DNA from: an uncultured Rikenellaceae bacterium
GTDB lineage: Bacteria; Bacteroidota; Bacteroidia; Bacteroidales; Rikenellaceae
Direction of reading: 5' to 3'
Length of the DNA: 64,000 bases
NCBI GenBank assembly: GCA_947038405.1
Contig: CAMQVY010000002.1
Span: 124,001 to 188,000 of the forward strand
This document shows, piece after piece, positions 9,880 to 17,705 of the stretch; the stretch's first letter is position 1; the number at the start of each line of letters is the position of its first letter. The notes under the pieces are model-generated. The model was not told the DNA's origin, searched no databases, and was given only the letters and a program-made list of their open reading frames with translations. Both the position numbers and the translations under genes were made by a program.

Positions 9880-11424
9880 CTAGTGCTTAAAGTGTCTCAT
9901 TCCAGTAAATAGCATTGCCATTCCGTTTTGGTCACAGAAATCAATACTTTCTTGATCTCTCACAGAACCACCTGGTTGAATAACACATTTAACGCCTTCA
10001 TTATTTGCAATTTCCACACAATCACCAAAAGGGAAAAATGCGTCAGAAGCCATAACTGCACCATTTAGGTCAAAACCGAAACCTTTAGCTTTTTCAATAG
10101 CTTGACGCAGCGCATCAACTCTTGAAGTTTGTCCAATACCACTAGCGTATAGCATATTATCTTTAGCAAATACTATTGCATTACTCTTAGAGTTTTTAAC
10201 AATTTTATTAGCGAAAATTAAATCTGCCATCTGCTCACTAGACACACACTCCTTAGTCACTACTTTTGCCTCAGTATCTACACCACCAACTTTAGTATCT
10301 CTCTCTTGAACAGCGACACCATTTAGCAGGCTACGATACTGCTTCGAGCATCTTGCACTATTTTTAAGAATTAAAATAATTCTATTTTTCTTAGTTTTAA
10401 GAACTTCAAGTGCTTCTGGGGTGTAACTTTCAGCAACAATAACTTCAAAAAACAGTTTATTAATCTCTTCTGCGCTCTCTAGGTCAATCTGACGGTTAGC
10501 GATTAGCACACCACCAAAAGCAGAAACAGGGTCACAAGACAAAGCAGTTCTCCACGCATCAATCAATGTAGGTCTAACGGCAACACCACAAGCATTATTA
10601 TGTTTTAGTATAGCAAAAGCAGGTTGATCCTCTTTAAATTCTTGAATAAGGCTAATTGCCGCATCAATATCTAACATATTGTTATAAGAGATCTCTTTTC
10701 CGTTTACTTTCTCAAGCATTGCATCTAAGTCACCAAAGAAAGTTGCTTTTTGGTGAGGATTTTCACCATAACGCAGCTCAACACCTTGGCCATAGCTCTG
10801 TTTGAAAGATGGAATATTCTCCTCTTTGTTAAAATATTTAAAAATTGCGCTATCGTAGTGAGAACTAACATTAAAAGCGTGAGCAGCAAAACGGCGACGT
10901 TGTTCCATCGTAGTTGCAGACTCTTGCTCACAAATAATAGAGTAAAGTTCAGCATATTGGTCAACCGAACCAACAATTACCACATCTTTATAATTTTTCG
11001 CACCAGCTCTAATAAGAGATATACCACCGATGTCTATTTTTTCGATTGTAGCTTGGTGATCTGCACCCGATGCAACAGTTTGTTCAAAAGGGTATAGATC
11101 TACAATAACAAGGTCAATTTCAGGGATTTTATACTCCTCTAGCTGAACTAAATCAGATTGATTCTCTCTACGTGCAAGTATTCCACCAAACACTCCTGGG
11201 TGAAGTGTTTTCACACGTCCTCCTAAGATTGAAGGATAACCAGTTAAAGTTTCAACAGGAATAGCTTTGATTCCTAGCTCTTCAATAAAATTTAGGGTTC
11301 CACCCGTAGAGTATATAACAACTCCATCAGCGGTTAATTTTCTAACGATTTCCTCTAGTCCATCCTTGTAGAAGACCGAGATTAGGGCACTCTTTATTTT
11401 TTTCAAAACTTTAATTTTTTTCAT
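9880..11424 (-). CDS. purH: Bifunctional AICAR formyltransferase / IMP cyclohydrolase
   Basis: PurH catalyses the last two steps of de novo purine synthesis, AICAR to FAICAR to IMP. I place the start at the ATG at 11424 (514 residues). A longer frame upstream adds 30 hydrophobic residues unlike the family, and a -7 promoter box lies inside that stretch. The N-terminal MGS-like cyclohydrolase domain begins KSALISVFYKDGLEEIV and includes GGRVKTLHPGVFGGIL. The formyltransferase domain has LRYGENPHQKA and the catalytic KHNNACGVA. The C-terminal PGGSVRDQE motif is intact. purH upstream of mreB is a conserved Bacteroidetes arrangement. Confidence 0.95.
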   Translation of the reverse strand: MKKIKVLKKIKSALISVFYKDGLEEIVRKLTADGVVIYSTGGTLNFIEELGIKAIPVETLTGYPSILGGRVKTLHPGVFGGILARRENQSDLVQLEEYKIPEIDLVIVDLYPFEQTVASGADHQATIEKIDIGGISLIRAGAKNYKDVVIVGSVDQYAELYSIICEQESATTMEQRRRFAAHAFNVSSHYDSAIFKYFNKEENIPSFKQSYGQGVELRYGENPHQKATFFGDLDAMLEKVNGKEISYNNMLDIDAAISLIQEFKEDQPAFAILKHNNACGVAVRPTLIDAWRTALSCDPVSAFGGVLIANRQIDLESAEEINKLFFEVIVAESYTPEALEVLKTKKNRIILILKNSARCSKQYRSLLNGVAVQERDTKVGGVDTEAKVVTKECVSSEQMADLIFANKIVKNSKSNAIVFAKDNMLYASGIGQTSRVDALRQAIEKAKGFGFDLNGAVMASDAFFPFGDCVEIANNEGVKCVIQPGGSVRDQESIDFCDQNGMAMLFTGMRHFKH

Positions 11425-11441
11425 GATTAATATAACAGCTA

Positions 11442-11449
11442 CAAAGGTA
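11442..11449 (-). promoter_or_regulatory. -7 box for purH
   Basis: TACCTTTG on the minus strand fits the Bacteroidetes -7 consensus TAnnTTTG and lies 17 bases before the chosen purH ATG. No good -33 box is seen. It supports the shorter purH start. Confidence 0.45.
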
Positions 11450-11603
11450 ATAAAAAGAGATGATTTAATTATAATATATTCATATAAATATGCACATGAT
11501 AAAAAAGTGGTCATTTCGCTTATTCACAGATCATATAACTCATTAATTTTCGTTTAACATTTTAGGCATTTGAGTAATAAAATTGAGGTTTTTTTATGTG
11601 TAT

Positions 11604-11636
11604 TTTGCCATAACAGAATAAAATTTACTAAGTTTG
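11604..11636 (+). promoter_or_regulatory. gpsA promoter with -33 and -7 boxes
   Basis: TTTG at 11604-11607 and TAAGTTTG at 11629-11636 are separated by 21 bases, within the range known for the Bacteroidetes primary sigma factor. The predicted start site is about 15-20 bases before the ATG at 11660. This makes a longer reading from a TTG at 11570 impossible for this transcript. Confidence 0.7.
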
Positions 11637-11659
11637 TAAAAATATTTATATATAAAATA

Positions 11660-12667
11660 ATGAGTTGTAAAATAGAAAAGTCCACTCCATGTTGTGTTAT
11701 CGGCTATGGAAGTTGGGCAACTGCGTTAGTAAAAATACTACTTGAGAATGACAATAAGGTATTCTGGTATATTAAGAATCCTAATGTTCTAGCATCAGTA
11801 AAAGATCAAGGCTACAACCTTAAATATCTTCGTGAGGTAAAATTTACGTCACCCTATCTGACCCCAACTGATGACATAAATCTTGCAGTTGGTTCAGCTG
11901 GAGTAATTGTACTTGCCTCACCCTCAGCCTTTTTAAAGCAGTCACTAGAGGGATTAACTCTACCACTAGATGATAAATTTATAATCTCAGCAATCAAAGG
12001 TATCATTACACCCGAACTTGTTACTGTTGCAGAGTACATAAATGAGCACTACAATGTACCATTCGACAGACTTGGAGTGGTAACAGGACCTTGTCATGCA
12101 GAGGAGGTTGCACTAGAGCGTCTATCCTACCTAACTGTTGTATGCAAGGATGAGGAGAATGCAAAAGTATTGAGTAAAAAGATTGCATCTAAATATATCT
12201 TAACATCATATTCTACCGACATATATGGTATCGAGTATGCTACTATATTAAAAAACATCTATGCAATAGCTGTTGGTATAGCCGTTGGTGTTGGCTATGG
12301 AGACAACTTCAATGCAGTATTAATTTCAAATGCTTCGATGGAGATAAATAGATTTCTTGACCAGAGCTATCCAACAGATAGAAACACCTCTGCATCAGCC
12401 TATCTAGGAGATCTACTTGTGACATGTTACTCTAAATTTAGTCGTAATAGGACTTTTGGAGTTATGATAGGTAAAGGATACCGAGTAAATGATGTAAAGA
12501 TAGAGATGAACATGGTTGCAGAGGGTTACTATGCAAGTGATTGCATCTATCATATAAATTCGAGACATGGAGTTGATATGCCTATCGCCTCATGTGTTTA
12601 CGACATTTTGTACAACGGTAAAAATGCAAAGAAAGCATTAACAGAGCTATCAAAGAAATTGATCTAA
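11660..12667 (+). CDS. gpsA: Glycerol-3-phosphate dehydrogenase (NAD(P)+)
   Basis: GpsA reduces dihydroxyacetone phosphate to sn-glycerol 3-phosphate for phospholipid synthesis. I start at the ATG at 11660 (335 residues), just before the Rossmann motif CCVIGYGSWATALVKIL, in which the usual GxGxxG reads GYGSWA as in the family. SAIKGI and VTGPCHAEEVALERLSY follow, matching the conserved GpsA segments, and the catalytic Lys region LKNIYAIAVGIAVG is present. The C-terminal VAEGYYA region is complete. pgi follows after 49 bases on the same strand and may share the transcript. Confidence 0.94.
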   Translation: MSCKIEKSTPCCVIGYGSWATALVKILLENDNKVFWYIKNPNVLASVKDQGYNLKYLREVKFTSPYLTPTDDINLAVGSAGVIVLASPSAFLKQSLEGLTLPLDDKFIISAIKGIITPELVTVAEYINEHYNVPFDRLGVVTGPCHAEEVALERLSYLTVVCKDEENAKVLSKKIASKYILTSYSTDIYGIEYATILKNIYAIAVGIAVGVGYGDNFNAVLISNASMEINRFLDQSYPTDRNTSASAYLGDLLVTCYSKFSRNRTFGVMIGKGYRVNDVKIEMNMVAEGYYASDCIYHINSRHGVDMPIASCVYDILYNGKNAKKALTELSKKLI

Positions 12668-12716
12668 ATAGTATTATCAAGCAATAAAATTTTCAAAATA
12701 AAATATAAGTAAAAAG

Positions 12717-14060
12717 ATGAAAAACATTCAAATTGATTTGTCAAGAATCGGAACATTTGTCACAACAGATGAGTTAGATTCATACAAAGGAGCAGCAGAA
12801 TCAGCAAACAAGATGCTAGTTGACAAAACAGGAAAAGGTAGTGAATTTTTAGGGTGGGTAAATCTACCTACGTCTATATCTACTGAAGAGATTGAGACAA
12901 TTAACAGAGTTGCAAATGATTTAAAGAGCAGAGCCGATATTATTATTTGCATCGGAATTGGTGGTTCTTACCTTGGGACTAAGGCTATCATAGAGGCTGT
13001 CAGCAATAATTTTGCATTTTTAGATAAGAACCGTACAGAGCCGACAATTATTTTTGCGGGTCAAAACATTAGTGAAGATTACATTTCGGAGTTGATGAGC
13101 GCAATAAAAGATTACTCTATTGCGGCCATAATGACTTCAAAATCGGGAACAACAACAGAACCAGCGATTGCCTTCCGTATTATAAAGGCAGAGATTGAGG
13201 CAAGATATGGTAAGGAAGAGGCATCAAAGCGCATTGTAGCGATTACAGATGGCTCAAGAGGAACATTAAAAGCACTAGCAGTTCAGGAGAATTACAGTAC
13301 ATTTGTAATTCCAGACAATGTTGGAGGAAGATTTTCAATTTTCACACCAGTAGGTCTATTTCCATTGGCATCAGCGGGACTAAACATTGAGTCTTTCATT
13401 CAGGGAGCAAAAGATATGGAGGTTGCAACTGGCGAGGATGTACCTTTTGAGAAGAATCTTGCTATGATTTATGCAGTAGCAAGAAATGCTATGTATAAGA
13501 AGGGTTACAAGATTGAGATACTAGCGAGCTACGAGCCAAAACTACAATACATTGCAGAGTGGTGGAAGCAGTTATACGGAGAGAGTGAAGGAAAAGATGG
13601 CTTAGGTATATTTCCAGCAAGTGTTGTCTTCACAGCGGATCTACACTCAATGGGACAATACATCCAAGAGGGAGAGCGTAATCTTTTCGAGACAGTAATA
13701 AGTGTTGGGCAACCCAATAGCACTGTTACAATTGAGAAGATATCAGAAGATCTTGACGGATTAAACTTCTTAGCAGGCAAGCGTCTTAGTGATGTTAACA
13801 AGATGGCAGAACTAGGAACAACTATTGCACACGTTGACGGAGGCGTTCCAAACATAAAAATATCACTACCAGAGATAAACGAGTACTATCTTGGAGCATT
13901 GATGTATATGTTTGAGAGAGCTTGTGGCATCAGTGGATATATGTTGGGCGTTAACCCATTTGATCAACCTGGAGTTGAAGCATACAAGAAAAATATGTTT
14001 GCGTTACTTGAGAAGCCAGGCTACGAAAACGACACAATAGAGATTCGCAAGAAATTGTAG
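12717..14060 (+). CDS. pgi: Glucose-6-phosphate isomerase
   Basis: Pgi interconverts glucose 6-phosphate and fructose 6-phosphate. The 447-residue protein is the short bacterial form. The first SIS domain includes CIGIGGSYLGTKAIIEAV near residue 80; the sugar-phosphate site SKSGTTTEPAIAFR is near residue 141. The second half has VGGRFSIFTPVGLFPLA and the C-terminal signature GVNPFDQPGVEAYKKNMF with the catalytic Lys. It follows gpsA and ends 16 bases before a very strong hairpin terminator. Confidence 0.96.
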   Translation: MKNIQIDLSRIGTFVTTDELDSYKGAAESANKMLVDKTGKGSEFLGWVNLPTSISTEEIETINRVANDLKSRADIIICIGIGGSYLGTKAIIEAVSNNFAFLDKNRTEPTIIFAGQNISEDYISELMSAIKDYSIAAIMTSKSGTTTEPAIAFRIIKAEIEARYGKEEASKRIVAITDGSRGTLKALAVQENYSTFVIPDNVGGRFSIFTPVGLFPLASAGLNIESFIQGAKDMEVATGEDVPFEKNLAMIYAVARNAMYKKGYKIEILASYEPKLQYIAEWWKQLYGESEGKDGLGIFPASVVFTADLHSMGQYIQEGERNLFETVISVGQPNSTVTIEKISEDLDGLNFLAGKRLSDVNKMAELGTTIAHVDGGVPNIKISLPEINEYYLGALMYMFERACGISGYMLGVNPFDQPGVEAYKKNMFALLEKPGYENDTIEIRKKL

Positions 14061-14075
14061 AAGTTATATTAATAA

Positions 14076-14125
14076 GTAACAATAAAAATAGCCCTTCATC
14101 TCTGAAGGGCTATTTTTATTGTTAC
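14076..14125. terminator. Bidirectional terminator between pgi and asd
   Basis: Arms 14076-14098 and 14103-14125 are perfectly complementary over 23 bp with a four-base loop. The stem has a GC-rich core next to the loop and an A/T tract at its base, so it gives a U-rich run on either strand. The two flanking genes converge on it. Confidence 0.93.
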
Positions 14126-14133
14126 ATCATTGA

Positions 14134-15144
14134 CTAATGTATATGATTATTTGCGATCAAGTACTCAGCAATTTGCACAGCATTAAGAGCCGCACCTTTT
14201 TTAATTTGGTCACTTACACACCAAAAGCTCAAACCATTAGGATTTGAGAGATCCTCTCTAATACGTCCTACATAAACTGGGTCACAATCAGCAACAAACA
14301 GAGGCATTGGATATTTTTTAGCTTCAGGATCATCAACTAAGACAATACCATCAGCTCTTGAGAATGCTTTACGCGCCTCACAAACTGAGATATGTTTTTC
14401 AGTCTCAATCCAGATACTTTCCGAGTGAGCTCTCATAACAGGAACACGCACACAAGTAGCACTAACTAATATATCAGAGTGCATAATTTTACGAGTTTCG
14501 TGATACATTTTCATCTCTTCTTTAGTGTATCCGTTCTCAGTAAACACGTCAACTTGCGGAATAACATTGTAAGCTAACTGATGAGCGAATTTATCGACAG
14601 TAGGTTGTTCTCCAGCATTTACTTGTTTCGTTTGCTCTACCAACTCATCCATAGCGGCAGCACCAGCACCACTAGCAGATTGGTATGTAGAGACGTGCAC
14701 TGTTTTAATATGCGAAAGGTTTTCGATAGCTTGCAGAGCAACGACCATCTGTATAGTTGTACAGTTTGGGTTTGCAATAACTCTTCTCGAAGGATTAATA
14801 GCATCTTTAGGATTAACTTCAGGCACCACCAACGGCACATCACTATCCATACGGAATGCGCTAGAGTTATCAATCATCAACGCACCATATTTTGTAATTG
14901 TTTTTTCAAACTCTTTCGATGCGCCTGCACCAGCCGAAGCAAATACAAGATCTACACCTTTAAAGTCGTCATTGTGTTGAAGGAGTTTCACTTCAATCTC
15001 TTTATTACAGAATTTATATTTTGCACCAGCACTTCTTGCCGATCCAAAAAGTAATAATTCATCCATTGGAAACTCTCTCTCTTCAAGGATTCTAAGAAAC
15101 TCCTGTCCGACAGCACCACTTACACCAACAATTGCCACTCTCAT
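14134..15144 (-). CDS. asd: Aspartate-semialdehyde dehydrogenase
   Basis: Asd reduces beta-aspartyl phosphate to aspartate semialdehyde, the branch point to lysine, diaminopimelate, threonine and methionine. The 336-residue protein opens with the NADP-binding motif [16 protein letters not shown]. The active-site Cys is in [15 protein letters not shown] (about residue 130). The substrate and His segment [13 protein letters not shown] is near residue 235. Asd starts 29 bases after the class A PBP gene stops, on the same strand; diaminopimelate for peptidoglycan is a plausible functional link. Confidence 0.95.
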   Translation of the reverse strand: MRVAIVGVSGAVGQEFLRILEEREFPMDELLLFGSARSAGAKYKFCNKEIEVKLLQHNDDFKGVDLVFASAGAGASKEFEKTITKYGALMIDNSSAFRMDSDVPLVVPEVNPKDAINPSRRVIANPNCTTIQMVVALQAIENLSHIKTVHVSTYQSASGAGAAAMDELVEQTKQVNAGEQPTVDKFAHQLAYNVIPQVDVFTENGYTKEEMKMYHETRKIMHSDILVSATCVRVPVMRAHSESIWIETEKHISVCEARKAFSRADGIVLVDDPEAKKYPMPLFVADCDPVYVGRIREDLSNPNGLSFWCVSDQIKKGAALNAVQIAEYLIANNHIH

Positions 15145-15173
15145 AATTGTAAATTTATTTTATTATATTTATT

Positions 15174-17543
15174 TTATTCGAAGAATTCATCTTCAACTGA
15201 GTTATCATAATTTTGCCCTTGCGTATCCACTTGCTCTTCGCACTCATAAGTACGAACGTCCGCTGGTCTAGGGAATTTATCTGTATTTTTCACATTGAGG
15301 TATTTATCCGCATAGACTCTCTTCATAAACTCGCCATAAATTGGCAAAGCCAATGCCGATCCCTCTCCACGATAACTCAGGTGAACACTTTGATCTTCAC
15401 CTCCAACCCACACACCAGCTACAAGTTTTGGAGTAATTCCGATAAACCATGCGTCACGGTTCTCTTGCGAAGTACCTGTTTTGCCCCCCATTTCACCCTC
15501 TAGCTTATACGACCATCTTAAACGACGCGCAGTACCAGCATTTACCACATTCTGCAACATGCCGATCATGGTGTATGCCGACTCCTCGCTAATTGCATCT
15601 TCAGAAATAGGTGCAAAAGATTGTATAAGGTTTCCAGATCTATCTTCTATCCTAGTCACGAAGTTTGGTTCAATATATACACCTCTATTTACATAGGTTG
15701 AGTATGCGCTCACCATCTCAAAAAGAGATACAGTAGGAGTTCCTAAGCAGAGAGCATTTACAGGATCTATATAACTAGTAATACCTAATTTATATATAAA
15801 ATCTGCAACAGCAGCGGGTTGTTGTGCCTGTTTCATAATCCAAGCAGAGTAATTATTACGACTATTAGCAAGCCCCCATTTAAGAGGTTTCAGTTCTCCG
15901 TCATATATATCATCACGACTACCCGCCTCTTTAGGTTGCCACACATCCCCCATATCCGTAGCGATAACAGTTGGTAAATTAGCAACCATAGTACAAGGTG
16001 TATATCCAAGATGGTCAATTGCGAACGTATAGACAAACGGTTTAAAAGTTGAACCTGCTTGACGTCTACCCTGCTTAACCATATCATATTTAAAATATTT
16101 AAAATCAGGACCTCCAACATAAGCTCTAATCTCTCCCGTTAGAGGATCCATAGCCATAAGAGAAGCTCTCAAAATACGTTTATGATGGAGTATTGCCTCA
16201 CGTGGAGACATAATAGTATCGACTTCACCTTTATATGTAAATACCGTCGTCTTCTCTTTCGTATTGAATACCTTTTCAATCTCTTTATCAGTCGCACCCT
16301 CTCTTTTTAGTTCAAAATAACGATCAGTGTATCTCATTGCATTTTTAATAATGCGTTCGATAGCTTTTTTGTCAGTTTTAAGGAAAGTAACTTTTGTTCT
16401 TTTATACTGTCTATCCATAGCTGGTTGAATGCTACTTTCCAGTTGTTGTTGGACAGCCTCTTCCGCGTGTTTCTGCATACGAGAGTTGATCGTAGTATAT
16501 ATCTTCAATCCATCTCGGTATATATTGTATGGAGTACCATCGGCTTTTTTATTTTTATGACACCAACCATAAATAGGGTTCTCCTCCCATCTTTTGAGTT
16601 CAAATTCATAATCCCACTCCGTTAGGAACTGTTTACGAGATGGTTTTTTAGCCGTCATTACGCCCCTCAGCATCTCTCTAAAGTATGTGCTACTACCTTG
16701 AATATGAGAAATTGGACTATAATTTAATTTTATAGGTATTTTGACTAAAGAGTCTCTTTCCGTCTCAGTAATATATCCGATAACTTCCATTCTGGATATT
16801 ACGGTATTTCGTCTTTGGAGTGCATTTTTGGGATTTCTAATAGGGTTGTATTTTGTCGTTGCATTTACAACTCCGACAAGTAGAGCAGACTCGTTGATAG
16901 ATAATTCATTTGGTGCTTTACCAAAGAATGTTTGCGACGCCGATTTGATACCAAAAGCATTACTTCCGTATGCCACAGTATTAAAATACATTGCAAGAAT
17001 CTCCTCTTTTGTATAATTGTGTTCTAATTTAACTGCGGTAATCCACTCTTTAAGCTTTGACGTTACGAGTTTTGCCACCTTTACAGGTGCCGACAAATTT
17101 CTTGTTGTATCTCTAGGAAATAGGTTTTTAGCCAATTGTTGTGTAATAGTACTACCACCACCTTGTTTTTTTCCAAGAGCAATTGTTTTGACCCCGACAC
17201 GAGCTAATGAGATGAAATCTATTCCTGAATGGTTATAATATCTCATATCCTCTGTTGCGACGAGAGCAGCAACAAGAGATTCATTAAGTTCGTCATATTC
17301 AGCCAAATATCTACTTTGAATAAAAAACGATCCAATAACTTTACCATCCTCAGAGTAGACCTCTGTCGCGATATTACTTTTCGGGTTTTCAAGCTCTTCA
17401 AATGATGGTAATTTTCCGAATAACCCCATAGCGATAAGAGCGATCATAATAAATAGAATTATGAATGGAGTAGATATTACTATCCAAAACCATTTAATGG
17501 TTTTAGAACTATTTAGTTTAAGTGACATATTTCTTTTTTTCAT
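15174..17543 (-). CDS. mrcA: Class A penicillin-binding protein (PBP1A-like)
   Basis: This bifunctional enzyme polymerises and crosslinks peptidoglycan. The 789-residue protein has one N-terminal membrane helix (about 18-42). The glycosyltransferase family 51 domain has ATEDMRYYNHSGID with the catalytic Glu and GGSTITQQLAKN. The transpeptidase domain has AGSTFKPFVY (SxxK), NSRNNYSAW (SxN) and GGKTGTSQENRDAW (KTG). A Glu/Asp-rich tail ends the protein. A -7 box TAATTTTG lies at 17562-17569 on the minus strand. The symbol is by analogy with E. coli. Confidence 0.93.
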   Translation of the reverse strand: MKKRNMSLKLNSSKTIKWFWIVISTPFIILFIMIALIAMGLFGKLPSFEELENPKSNIATEVYSEDGKVIGSFFIQSRYLAEYDELNESLVAALVATEDMRYYNHSGIDFISLARVGVKTIALGKKQGGGSTITQQLAKNLFPRDTTRNLSAPVKVAKLVTSKLKEWITAVKLEHNYTKEEILAMYFNTVAYGSNAFGIKSASQTFFGKAPNELSINESALLVGVVNATTKYNPIRNPKNALQRRNTVISRMEVIGYITETERDSLVKIPIKLNYSPISHIQGSSTYFREMLRGVMTAKKPSRKQFLTEWDYEFELKRWEENPIYGWCHKNKKADGTPYNIYRDGLKIYTTINSRMQKHAEEAVQQQLESSIQPAMDRQYKRTKVTFLKTDKKAIERIIKNAMRYTDRYFELKREGATDKEIEKVFNTKEKTTVFTYKGEVDTIMSPREAILHHKRILRASLMAMDPLTGEIRAYVGGPDFKYFKYDMVKQGRRQAGSTFKPFVYTFAIDHLGYTPCTMVANLPTVIATDMGDVWQPKEAGSRDDIYDGELKPLKWGLANSRNNYSAWIMKQAQQPAAVADFIYKLGITSYIDPVNALCLGTPTVSLFEMVSAYSTYVNRGVYIEPNFVTRIEDRSGNLIQSFAPISEDAISEESAYTMIGMLQNVVNAGTARRLRWSYKLEGEMGGKTGTSQENRDAWFIGITPKLVAGVWVGGEDQSVHLSYRGEGSALALPIYGEFMKRVYADKYLNVKNTDKFPRPADVRTYECEEQVDTQGQNYDNSVEDEFFE

Positions 17544-17561
17544 CGTATCAATTTTCAGCTA

Positions 17562-17569
17562 CAAAATTA
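17562..17569 (-). promoter_or_regulatory. -7 box for the class A PBP gene
   Basis: TAATTTTG on the minus strand matches TAnnTTTG, 18 bases before the PBP start codon. No convincing -33 box was found. Confidence 0.4.
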
Positions 17570-17705
17570 ATTTTTTTATTGTTATTAGTCGCATATTTAG
17601 TCATAAAGTGGCTAAAAGTTATTCATATAGCATTATGAATGTGCACAAATCTTGCTAAAACAGAGATATTGCGACTATATCTAACGTCGAAATGAACCTA
17701 AAGAG

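Noticed and set aside
11425-11514. Longer purH start
   Set aside because: The 30 extra residues are hydrophobic, unlike PurH, and overlap a -7 box.
11570-11659. TTG start extending gpsA by 30 residues
   Set aside because: The extension is unlike the family and overlaps the -33/-7 promoter at 11604-11636.
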